A DNA stretch of 14,963 nt from JADLGJ01 sp031423615 (GCA_031423615.1 JANPFV010000132.1:1-14963), one strand, 5' to 3'; shown: positions 1 through 5,640, counted from the stretch's first letter. Made by a program: numbers and translations. Notes: generated from the sequence alone by a model not told the origin.

Positions 1-129
1 AATTCTACCGGTAGGATTTTCTGCCGTCTCCGAGGCTGGATCAGTTTGAGATCGTCGCGTATAGAGCATCGTAGAGGGCCGTTTTTAAGAAAGTTTTAAA
101 ATTTTCGAGAAAAAAAGAACAATAGGCGC

Positions 130-157
130 GGTGGGGAGCTCAAAAAATTTCCCCACC
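130..157. terminator. Hairpin, possible terminator
   Basis: GGTGGGGA (130-137) pairs perfectly with TCCCCACC (150-157) around a 12-nt loop and is followed by the AT-rich TTAAATT. A second perfect inverted repeat, TTCCCTT (163-169) with AAGGGAA (185-191), follows at once. Neither has a strong T-run, so terminator function is only suggested. No convincing gene is visible in 1-268. A short open frame in positions 2-46 could be the tail of an upstream gene but is too short to call. Confidence 0.3.
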
Positions 158-215
158 TTAAATTCCCTTAACTTTGGTCTAGACAAGGGAAGTATTATAG
201 AGAGGTGGCCCAGCT

Positions 216-268
216 TTGCAGTACAACACCTCTCCTTTTCGGAAGGTAAATTTTTTAGTTTAGATGTA
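216..268 (+). promoter_or_regulatory. Native tRNA-Ser leader, now cut off from its tRNA
   Basis: The 18-nt block TTGCAGTACAACACCTCT (216-233) matches 17 of 18 positions upstream of tRNA-Ser(GGA) at 14128-14145. In both places it sits 52-53 nt before the GGAGAGG tRNA start and is followed by a T-rich stretch and AGATGT. CACCTCTCC (227-235) is complementary to the tRNA 5' end GGAGAGGTG (269-277). The same stretch can instead pair with GAGAGGTG at 200-207. Conservation between the two loci shows this is a real tRNA-Ser leader; whether it acts as promoter, processing site or attenuator cannot be read from the sequence. Confidence 0.55.
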
Positions 269-307
269 GGAGAGGTGGCTGAGCGGTTGAAAGCGGCGGT
301 CTTGAAA
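269..307 (+). pseudogene. tRNA-Ser 5' fragment (attL-like core)
   Basis: These 39 bases are identical to positions 2355-2393, the 5' half of the intact tRNA-Ser(TGA). They cover the 5' acceptor strand, the D arm, the 5' anticodon stem and the whole anticodon loop. Identity stops exactly at the 3' end of the anticodon loop, after which the sequence is unrelated. There is no 3' half, so no tRNA can form. The sharp boundary in the anticodon arm is what tyrosine-recombinase integration into a tRNA gene usually leaves. The conserved tRNA-Ser leader lies directly upstream, so this is probably the original host 5' half. Confidence 0.8.
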
Positions 308-336
308 TGCAACGTGAGTTCCGCAGTGCCAGTACT

Positions 337-357
337 CACCATCATCAGGCAGTATTT
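337..357 (+). repeat. Left arm repeat 1 of tRNA-Ser element
   Basis: This 21-nt stretch begins CACCAT and ends AGGCAGTATTT. It matches positions 2222-2242 near the other end of the element at 18 of 21 bases, in the same orientation. In the circular form the two copies would flank the tRNA-derived core, as integrase arm sites do. Confidence 0.5.
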
Positions 358-426
358 TCACCGACGAGAAACAGATATTGATTTAATGTTGTCGAATGGC
401 TCGTGATGGTTAAAGATGGCTTCTCG

Positions 427-442
427 AGTCACAATTTAGTCA
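427..442 (+). repeat. Left arm repeat 2 of tRNA-Ser element
   Basis: AGTCACAATTTAGTCA is found exactly, in the same orientation, at 2274-2289. Each copy contains a tandem AGTCA half-motif. The position inside both ends of the element suggests an arm-type recombinase site. It also lies just upstream of the toxin gene, so a role in transcription there is an alternative. Confidence 0.55.
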
Positions 443-482
443 CAGTTTAACATCAATATTAATTTGCATATTAGTAACTTAT

Positions 483-809
483 ATGTTACCATTAATTAGA
501 GTTGAAGAGTATATTACAGAAGAGGGTATAAATCATTTCGCTGACTGGTTTAATGATTTGGATTCTCAAGCAGCAGCCAAAGTTAACACATACTTGACGC
601 GAATAAAGCTAGGGAATACCTCCAGCCTTAAACCTCTCAAAGGTGCTTTTCAGGAAGTTGTTATAGATTGGGGGCCTGGTTATCGGGTTTATGTGGGGAG
701 GGATGGATTAAAATTAATTGTCCTTTTAGGCGGCGGAACAAAAAAGAAACAACAAAAAGATATTGATGACGCATTAAAACTTTGGGAAGAATACAAAAAA
801 CGAAGATGA
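483..809 (+). CDS. higB: RelE/HigB-family toxin (type II TA)
   Basis: A 108-residue protein of the phage Gp49-like/HigB branch of the RelE/ParE superfamily. These toxins are ribosome-dependent mRNA endonucleases that arrest growth when the antitoxin is lost. Visible family features are a helical N-terminal part with a basic segment (TYLTRIKLGN, residues 36-45), the core GPGYRVYV (64-71), and the C-terminal LLGGGTKKKQQKDI (81-94) typical of this branch. The antitoxin starts 10 nt downstream, giving the toxin-first order usual for higBA. No Shine-Dalgarno sequence precedes the ATG. A weak AT-rich -10-like CATATT (467-472) lies close upstream, so a very short leader is possible. It is the first gene in the element and probably stabilises it. 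The gene symbol is assigned by family, not by orthology. Confidence 0.88.
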   Translation: MLPLIRVEEYITEEGINHFADWFNDLDSQAAAKVNTYLTRIKLGNTSSLKPLKGAFQEVVIDWGPGYRVYVGRDGLKLIVLLGGGTKKKQQKDIDDALKLWEEYKKRR

Positions 810-819
810 GGTAAATAAA

Positions 820-1137
820 ATGCCTATCACACGAAATTTTAAAGAGACCATTCAAGCACGCGCACTTTCTGATGAAGCTTTTAGAGAAGGAATACTACGA
901 GAAAGTATCGAAAGCATGCTTTCGGGAGATATTCAAACAGGTAAAGCTCTCTTGCGGGATTATATCAATGCCACAATAGGTTTTGAGAAACTAGCCAAAA
1001 TAACACACAAAGATTCGAAGAGTGTTATGCGCATGCTTAGCGAAAGCGGAAATCCAACAGCGAATAATTTATTTACCATATTTCGTATTTTACAGAAAAA
1101 AGAGGGAATCCATTACGAACTTCAGGTTGTGCGGTAA
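820..1137 (+). CDS. higA: HigA-like HTH antitoxin
   Basis: A 105-residue protein of the addiction-module antidote family with an XRE-type helix-turn-helix. The N-terminal half is helical and acidic and includes a SMLSGDIQTGKALLRDYI segment (residues 32-49). The HTH lies at about residues 53-75. It is followed by the family signature SGNPTANNLFTIFRIL (76-91). The family neutralises the cognate toxin and usually represses its own operon. The ATG is preceded by GAGG overlapping the toxin stop region, and the 10-nt gap implies a single transcript and coupled translation. The family is recognised with confidence. Autoregulation is inferred, since no clear operator palindrome is seen in front of the toxin gene. 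Confidence 0.87.
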   Translation: MPITRNFKETIQARALSDEAFREGILRESIESMLSGDIQTGKALLRDYINATIGFEKLAKITHKDSKSVMRMLSESGNPTANNLFTIFRILQKKEGIHYELQVVR

Positions 1138-1184
1138 TCGGTGTTGGAAAAACTGAAAAAACTTCTAGGATAGGGTGAAGAGAT

Positions 1185-1296
1185 TCTGCCGACACTGTCG
1201 GCAGAAATAGGGAATAGATTTTTAACCATAATTTATGGAAGATGGTTAAGTTATAGAAATATTTCCCTATTTAAAAGATTATAGCGACACTGTCGC
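1185..1296. repeat. Nested palindrome block
   Basis: Two self-palindromes sharing CGACACTGTCG bound this block. The left one (1185-1205) has 10-bp perfect arms (TCTGCCGACA) around one base. The right one (1284-1296) is GCGACACTGTCGC. Nested between them are AAATAGGGAA (1205-1214) with TTCCCTATTT (1263-1272), then TTAACCAT (1222-1229) with ATGGTTAA (1242-1249). An alternative central hairpin, CCATAA-T-TTATGG, lies at 1226-1238. The block can therefore form a long, nearly symmetric cruciform. No T-run follows either palindrome, so a simple terminator is unlikely. A MITE-like insertion, a protein-binding array or an origin-like site are possible; none can be proved here. Confidence 0.7.
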
Positions 1297-1398
1297 AACA
1301 GTTGTGCTGGAATCAGATAATGGAGTCGTTACTCAAGTGCCATGAAGCATTAGATTTTTTAGGCTGGCACCGATTTGGAATATAAAGACCAGCCAAAA

Positions 1399-1417
1399 CT
1401 AGCACAGCTTGTGCTAG
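1399..1417. repeat. Perfect palindrome CTAGCACA-GCT-TGTGCTAG
   Basis: The 8-bp arms CTAGCACA (1399-1406) and TGTGCTAG (1410-1417) are separated by three bases. It lies about 55 nt upstream of the membrane-protein gene and lacks a T-run, so it could be an operator for that gene or part of the structured block. No function is assigned. Confidence 0.6.
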
Positions 1418-1472
1418 AAATTCCTTATTACTACCGCTCAGGTGATATTAAAAAGTTTTTGGAGATGTTCTT

Positions 1473-2147
1473 ATGGTAATTATTTTAGGAAATGTAATCG
1501 CTTTATCAATGCTCGCTTGTTTAGGCATTAGCCTGACAATGGCTTTAAAATTTTGGAGAATAAATGGTGCTAAACTTTTTTTTACTGCTTTGCTTAAGGG
1601 TCTTCTTTGGGCACTTGGAACTTTTGTGGTGAGCTTCTTTTTGATTGGTTCTTTTTTTATCACAAGATGTCTCGGATTCTCCATGCCATTTCAAATTTAT
1701 TTAATCTTATTTTTCTGTCTAATTTTATTTTTAGCTTTCAGCAGTTCTAAAAAGAATCGTATCTATGCGGCAATTTTTTATATTTTGATTTTTTCCTTAT
1801 TATCAGGTCCTAGCAAAGCTCTGGGAAAATATTTTTACAGTCCCTTTAGTCTCCGTCTACACAATGTTGAGGCATACGAATCCACTGACCAATCAACCAC
1901 GTATCCAGCCGCTTGGCTTAATGAATTGCCTATTAAGAATGCTGTGCTAAATTATTGGGGATGGACTGCATCTCCAAAAGATGGAACCGTCGTAGTCATA
2001 AGACCGACTGCATTATGGCATTCATACTTAACAGGTCTTTATGCAATAGAAGCAAAATCAGTCCGAGTTTGGTATCCAGGTGGAAAGATTAGTGAAGGAA
2101 TTAATAAATTGGAATTCAGGGAACAAAAAATATTCCCATCCCTCTAA
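1473..2147 (+). CDS. Orphan multi-pass membrane protein, cargo of the element
   Basis: A 224-residue protein not recognised as a known family. The N-terminal half has about four hydrophobic segments (roughly residues 3-27, 40-63, 73-91 and 96-112), one carrying SFFLIGSFFI. The remaining ~110 residues are soluble, rich in Trp and Tyr, and include YWGW, TVVVIRPTALWHSYL and VWYPGG. A GGAG ribosome binding site sits 8 nt before the ATG. It is the only non-toxin-antitoxin gene in the element and is separated from that pair by the palindrome block. No enzyme motif is visible. A membrane-anchored sensor, immunity or exclusion role is conceivable from context, but nothing in the sequence proves one. 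Confidence 0.7.
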   Translation: MVIILGNVIALSMLACLGISLTMALKFWRINGAKLFFTALLKGLLWALGTFVVSFFLIGSFFITRCLGFSMPFQIYLILFFCLILFLAFSSSKKNRIYAAIFYILIFSLLSGPSKALGKYFYSPFSLRLHNVEAYESTDQSTTYPAAWLNELPIKNAVLNYWGWTASPKDGTVVVIRPTALWHSYLTGLYAIEAKSVRVWYPGGKISEGINKLEFREQKIFPSL

Positions 2148-2221
2148 ATTGTTTGTCAAGTTGTTAAACGATTTCTTTCGTAAGCGTTGGTACCGTATTT
2201 ATGGAATGAGGTAACAGCAGG

Positions 2222-2242
2222 CACCATTACGAGGCAGTATTT
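2222..2242 (+). repeat. Right arm repeat 1 of tRNA-Ser element
   Basis: This is the partner of 337-357. CACCAT and AGGCAGTATTT are conserved and only three bases in between differ. It lies about 110 nt inside the right tRNA boundary. Confidence 0.5.
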
Positions 2243-2273
2243 AAAAAGATATTCATGCAAGAAATATAATTTT

Positions 2274-2289
2274 AGTCACAATTTAGTCA
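2274..2289 (+). repeat. Right arm repeat 2 of tRNA-Ser element
   Basis: This is an exact copy of AGTCACAATTTAGTCA at 427-442, in the same orientation and the same order relative to arm repeat 1. It lies 65 nt inside the right core. The 207 bp between the membrane-protein gene and the tRNA contain these repeats and no gene. Confidence 0.55.
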
Positions 2290-2339
2290 TTTATAAAAAC
2301 TGCTAAAAAATTACTAACATCACAACATATTGCATAAGA

Positions 2340-2345
2340 TATACT
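2340..2345 (+). promoter_or_regulatory. Candidate -10 for the restored tRNA-Ser(TGA)
   Basis: TATACT ends 9 nt before the tRNA 5' end and would place the start site within a few bases of it. No good -35 is visible at the usual distance. The interest is that the intact tRNA no longer has the conserved tRNA-Ser leader, so its promoter must come from element DNA. Confidence 0.35.
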
Positions 2346-2354
2346 TATAAAATT

Positions 2355-2442
2355 GGAGAGGTGGCTGAGCGGTTGAAAGCGGCGGTCTTGAAAACCGTTA
2401 ACCCGCAAGGGTTCCAGAGTTCGAATCTCTGCCTCTCCGCCA
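2355..2442 (+). tRNA. tRNA-Ser(TGA), reads UCA
   Basis: The acceptor GGAGAGG (2355-2361) pairs with CCTCTCC (2432-2438), the discriminator is G2439, and CCA is encoded (2440-2442). The anticodon stem GCGGT/ACCGT encloses loop CTTGAAA with anticodon TGA at 2389-2391. A long variable arm typical of tRNA-Ser (AACCCGCAAGGGTT region) precedes the T arm TTCGAAT. The first 39 bases are duplicated at 269-307. The 3' flank GCCATTTGATTT is shared with tRNA-Ser(GGA). The gene is therefore probably a chimera: 5' half from the element, 3' half from the original host gene. Confidence 0.96.
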
Positions 2443-2610
2443 TTTGATTTCACCTGTTGTTGGGCTAACTTCCTTGGCCAAAGGAACAGTATATATTTGC
2501 TTTGCCCCTACAAACGTGCCAAAGACGTTGCAAAGTTGTTGCTGGGCGGCCGATGCGCCTTAGGAGAGGGTTCATTTACTTCGTTTCTTCCTTTTTTGCA
2601 AAGGGAGTTG

Positions 2611-2619
2611 TGCTATAAT
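2611..2619 (+). promoter_or_regulatory. Extended -10 promoter of the HD-GYP gene
   Basis: TGCTATAAT is a consensus TGn extended -10. It ends 8 nt before the ATG at 2628, so transcription would begin at about 2626 and give a leaderless or nearly leaderless message. No Shine-Dalgarno sequence precedes the start codon, which agrees. No consensus -35 is present, and extended -10 promoters can work without one. Confidence 0.55.
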
Positions 2620-2627
2620 TTCTCATT

Positions 2628-4076
2628 ATGGCTGTACGATTAAAACTCACTTCATTCGAAAATACTTCCCTTCTGCGCAAACTCACCATTTTTTATTTTG
2701 TTATTTCCATCGTTCCCTTTGGTTTTCTTTATTATCTTTACCTGCAATTGCAAAATAGCGGAAAAATCGAAATTGATATAAAGACATTCAATAACGCGCT
2801 GTTATGGGTCGGCAGCGGCGTTTTTGTCGGTTATTTAGCCATGCGCGCTATGGTCAGCAAATTGACTGACATCACCCGCCGGAACGCCGAAGCCCTTGAG
2901 CAAATTCTCGGCGTAGAAAAGATACGCTCTATTTCCAGCGGTAGCAGCAATGAAGTCGCCATTCTCGCCAAGTCTTTTAATGAAATTACGTCCCGTCTCG
3001 AGGAGAATATCCGCAATCTGGAATTGGCTAAAAAAACATTGCATTCGGTCATTTCTCGCGTGGGCCAAGGTATTTCGTCGATGGACAATATCGATACTTT
3101 TTTGCATTTGATTGTTGAAACCATGGCTGATTCTTTGCAATCGGAAACCGGCGCTTTATTTTTAATAGATGAGAGCCGTAAGGAATTTTATTTGAAGGTC
3201 GCGTATGGTCCGAATATGTCTCCCCATACGCAAATGCGCGTTCCCGTTGAAGGAGGTTTTTTCGAGTCCGTCCTCCGCACTAATAAGGCGGAATTGATTT
3301 TAAAAATTCCTCAGGATGCGAATCCCGCCGCCTTCTTTCGTCCGCCTGTTATTTGTGCGCCTTTGGTTTTGCATGACCATGTTCTGGGGGTGATGGCCGT
3401 ATGGGGCCGCAAAACACAGGAGCCTTACAATAACGAAGAACTCAATTTGTTTTACAATTTGGCCTTGCAGACCGCGGTGGCCATCGAAAATTCCCGTCTC
3501 AATGAGGACGCGGAAAGGACCTATTTTGAAACTATTTCAGCTTTGGCTTTAGCCGTGGAGGCGAAAGACCCTTATTCGCGCGGTCATTCGGAGCGAGTAG
3601 CGCGGTTCTGTGTTCAGATGGGAAAGCAATTTGATTTAAATTCCATGGATTTAAATATTTTACGGGACGCCGCAAAACTCCATGATTTAGGAAAAATCGG
3701 GGTGACGGATGCGGTACTCAAAAAGGAAGGACCGTTGACCAATGAAGAAATGAAAATGATGAAAAGGCACTGCGAAATCGGCGAAGGGATCATTAAACCT
3801 ATCCGGTCATTAAGAAATCTTTGCGATCCTATCCGCCATCATCATGAAAAGCTGGATGGCAGCGGTTATCCCGACCGTTTCAAAGGAAATGAAATATCAT
3901 TTTTGACGCGGATTTTGACCGTCGCTGATATTTATGATGCTCTGACATCCGAGCGTTCTTATCGTCCCTCCTTTGCGGCCCATAAAGCGTTAGAAGAACT
4001 TCGCAAAATGAAAGAACAGATTGATCAAAGAGTTGTAGATGCTTTAGCCGTGGTTTTAAAAGATCCTTCCGTATAG
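2628..4076 (+). CDS. Membrane HD-GYP c-di-GMP phosphodiesterase with GAF domain
   Basis: A 482-residue protein. Two transmembrane segments (about residues 19-41 and 57-75) are followed by a HAMP-like helical linker (75-145), a GAF sensor domain (about 150-290) and a C-terminal HD-GYP domain (about 300-480). Metal-site residues are intact: H320, HDLGKIG (352-358), H381, HHHEKLDGSGYPD (404-416) and D434 in VADIYDALTSERSYRP. The HD-GYP family hydrolyses c-di-GMP to pGpG or GMP, so the enzyme should be active. The GAF domain probably binds a small ligand or senses the cytoplasmic state. The next gene starts 5 nt downstream, so the two probably form an operon. The start is supported by the extended -10 just upstream. 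Confidence 0.93.
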   Translation: MAVRLKLTSFENTSLLRKLTIFYFVISIVPFGFLYYLYLQLQNSGKIEIDIKTFNNALLWVGSGVFVGYLAMRAMVSKLTDITRRNAEALEQILGVEKIRSISSGSSNEVAILAKSFNEITSRLEENIRNLELAKKTLHSVISRVGQGISSMDNIDTFLHLIVETMADSLQSETGALFLIDESRKEFYLKVAYGPNMSPHTQMRVPVEGGFFESVLRTNKAELILKIPQDANPAAFFRPPVICAPLVLHDHVLGVMAVWGRKTQEPYNNEELNLFYNLALQTAVAIENSRLNEDAERTYFETISALALAVEAKDPYSRGHSERVARFCVQMGKQFDLNSMDLNILRDAAKLHDLGKIGVTDAVLKKEGPLTNEEMKMMKRHCEIGEGIIKPIRSLRNLCDPIRHHHEKLDGSGYPDRFKGNEISFLTRILTVADIYDALTSERSYRPSFAAHKALEELRKMKEQIDQRVVDALAVVLKDPSV

Positions 4077-4081
4077 TCATC

Positions 4082-4939
4082 GTGAAAGACCCTGCACAGA
4101 GACCAGCCATTGATGACCAGACGCGAATTATTTTGATCGCGCGGGTCGTTGGGGTTTATTTTCTGACCGTTTCAGGGGTTATCGGCGTTATTCTTTATAA
4201 TGCTATTCCGCTTTTTGATCAACGGTCCCGTCCGTCGGCCTTTATGCTAGTGGTTTGGTTTTTGTATTATGTGGCGCCGTGGATTCTGGCGGTCAGTTTT
4301 GGCGTAATGTTTAAACCGTTCTGGAAAAGTTTCCGTAATATATTTTTTACCATCCTTTCTATTCAGTTGCTGTATAGTTTTACCGTGAGTATGTTGCGCT
4401 GGGATTATCGGGAAAGTTTTAGCAATCAATTCCATTGGAAAAAAAGCGACAAAATCAAGATCATTAAATTGACACCTTTGCAATTTGACCGCGATGGTGA
4501 TGGATTTATTGAGGAGGTAAAAGTGACCGCAGATTTTGATTTTAAAAAAATCCGTCCCGGTGAGTATCTTTTGGATGGGGTCATCGTGCCCGGTGCGTCT
4601 CTGTCCCCGTATCTCATTGAGGGAGGCGGTATCTTTACCATTAATAAGACGGGCGAGGCGAATATTATAAGCAAGGATTTTATTGTGACGCCTCGTAAGG
4701 ACAAAAGCGATGTTTCCTTGGCGCTGCAAAATTTTCAGATTAAATTTATTTTGTTTCGTATTGTCCATGTCAGTGAACGGGGAAAGAAAATTTTGCAATA
4801 TACGCGCTGGTCGCCTTTTATGCGTGAAACCGACTGGGACGGCGCAGACAAGCAAATTTATGAAGATTGGCTTAAACTTGATAATCAAACTTGGCCGGAT
4901 GTTTTTATAATGCGCTCGCCGGTTCTTGAAAAGTCATAA
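4082..4939 (+). CDS. Three-pass membrane protein with EF-hand-like loop
   Basis: A 285-residue protein starting at GTG, 5 nt after the HD-GYP stop and without a clear ribosome binding site, so it is likely translated by coupling. Three hydrophobic segments (about residues 14-40, 53-78 and 85-106) precede a soluble domain of about 175 residues, predicted outside the cytoplasm if the N-terminus is inside. DRDGDGFIEE (136-145) resembles the Ca2+ loop of EF-hand/dockerin proteins: D136, D138, D140, G141 and I143 fit, but the position-12 Glu is Lys. The rest of the domain (PGEYLLDGVIVPG, SPYLIEGGGIF) looks beta-rich and is not recognised. Its placement suggests work with the HD-GYP protein, perhaps as an envelope sensor; this is inference. 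Confidence 0.78.
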   Translation: MKDPAQRPAIDDQTRIILIARVVGVYFLTVSGVIGVILYNAIPLFDQRSRPSAFMLVVWFLYYVAPWILAVSFGVMFKPFWKSFRNIFFTILSIQLLYSFTVSMLRWDYRESFSNQFHWKKSDKIKIIKLTPLQFDRDGDGFIEEVKVTADFDFKKIRPGEYLLDGVIVPGASLSPYLIEGGGIFTINKTGEANIISKDFIVTPRKDKSDVSLALQNFQIKFILFRIVHVSERGKKILQYTRWSPFMRETDWDGADKQIYEDWLKLDNQTWPDVFIMRSPVLEKS

Positions 4940-4940
4940 T

Positions 4941-5570
4941 ATGGGAAATGTTTACAAGGTCGGAGATTTGTATTATGTCGAATTCGAAGCTCGCGGCCTG
5001 AAATATCAACAATTGGCTGGGAGCGATGAAGCGGCGGCCCGGCAACTTTTAGAATCCATAGAAGAAAAAATCCGCCGTGGCGAAACGAATGCCGTTGTCC
5101 GCGATATCCCCGTCGAAATATTTCGAAGAAATTTTCTAGAATATGCCCGTCAAGCCTATCCGTTAAAAACTAGAAAACGCTTAGAACAAGCTTTTGAGCA
5201 TTTTGGAGAATTTCTTTGCCTGAAGCATTCCGAGATATTGCTTTTATCGGGAGTAACCCCCAAAATCATTGAAGATTACCGCTTTGAAGCTTTGAAAAAT
5301 CGGGCTAAACCATGGCGAATCAATTTTACCCTTTTGCTTTTAAGAGAAGTTTTTGAATACGCCATCAAATTGGGTTATTTGAATGACAATCCCACCCTGC
5401 ATATTCGTTTCGTGGCGGATAGGAATCGACGTTTACCAAGAAATAATTTGGGACGAGAAGCTTTGGCAAAAGGGGTGTCACTGTTTTGTTTGGCGCGGGT
5501 GTTAAGAAAAGATGATATTTTGAAATTGATGCCTTTTTTTCCGTTGTTGCGCGACCCGATGGCAGGATGA
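4941..5570 (+). CDS. Truncated tyrosine recombinase (N-terminal domains only)
   Basis: The N-terminus (MGNVYKVGDLYYVEFEARG...) matches the AP2-like arm-DNA-binding part of phage-type integrases. Residues about 50-165 resemble the SAM-like core-binding domain (RNFLEYARQAY, LLLREVFEYAIKLGYLNDNPT). The Arg-His-X-X-Arg...Tyr catalytic domain is absent: the frame ends after 209 residues, about 70 nt before tRNA-Ser(CGA). The last ~40 residues look unlike any integrase and may come from a junction. The ATG at 4941 was chosen; an in-frame ATG at 4926 would overlap the upstream gene. The protein cannot recombine DNA by itself, though it might still bind it. It is most likely the relic of an element once integrated at this tRNA. 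Confidence 0.7.
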   Translation: MGNVYKVGDLYYVEFEARGLKYQQLAGSDEAAARQLLESIEEKIRRGETNAVVRDIPVEIFRRNFLEYARQAYPLKTRKRLEQAFEHFGEFLCLKHSEILLLSGVTPKIIEDYRFEALKNRAKPWRINFTLLLLREVFEYAIKLGYLNDNPTLHIRFVADRNRRLPRNNLGREALAKGVSLFCLARVLRKDDILKLMPFFPLLRDPMAG

Positions 5571-5599
5571 TTGACGGGAAAGCCGCGACCCATTATAAT
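5571..5599 (+). promoter_or_regulatory. Sigma-70-type promoter for tRNA-Ser(CGA)
   Basis: TTGACG (5571-5576), a 17-nt spacer and TATAAT (5594-5599) give a near-consensus promoter. Transcription would start at about 5606, 35 nt before the tRNA. A small hairpin GTTCT/AGAAC lies in the leader. This is the best-formed promoter in the window. Confidence 0.75.
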
Positions 5600-5640
5600 G
5601 CGGTTCTCAATTTTGTAGAACGTGAGCAGGAAATTTAATA

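Larger units (their letters stand above)
1138..1472. other. 335-bp non-coding region inside the element
   Basis: No credible gene lies between the antitoxin and the membrane protein. The region holds the nested palindrome block and, to its right, another perfect palindrome (1399-1417). A weaker pair, GGCTGG with CCAGCC, spans about 1361-1395. The membrane-protein ribosome binding site GGAG (1461-1464) closes the region. The density of dyads is well above that of the other intergenic gaps in the window. Confidence 0.6.
269..2393. mobile_element. Integrase-less tRNA-Ser(TGA)-integrated element (CIME-like)
   Basis: A segment of about 2.09 kb is bounded by 39-bp direct repeats of the tRNA-Ser 5' half. 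Inside each end lie matching arm-type repeats. The cargo is a HigB/HigA-type toxin-antitoxin pair, a palindrome-rich noncoding block and one membrane protein. The cargo looks more AT-rich than the genes to its right. No integrase, excisionase, transposase or replication gene is present, so the element fits the description of a cis-mobilizable or non-autonomous element, or of a remnant reduced by deletion. Integration supplied a new 5' half to the tRNA. The flank evidence is strong, while mobility today is inferred. Confidence 0.7.

Noticed and set aside
131..406. Open frame on the + strand across the left tRNA fragment
   Set aside because: It runs straight through the tRNA leader and the 39-bp tRNA repeat and has no ribosome binding site or coding-like composition; some residues only mirror tRNA sequence.
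1185..1205. Rho-independent terminator after the antitoxin gene
   Set aside because: The hairpin is perfect but is followed by AATAGGG rather than a T-run, and it belongs to a larger nested structure.
4247..4888. Long - strand open frame opposite the membrane-protein gene
   Set aside because: Its translation is rich in His/Lys/Arg with no domain pattern, while the + strand gives a clear membrane protein in a coupled operon.
5473..5638. Alternative + frame reading VTVLFGAGVKKR, a stop, then YFEIDAFFSVVARPDG and onward to a TAA just before tRNA-Ser(CGA)
   Set aside because: It looks protein-like and could be the 3' remnant of another gene, but it has an internal stop, no start, no recognised family and overlaps a near-consensus promoter.
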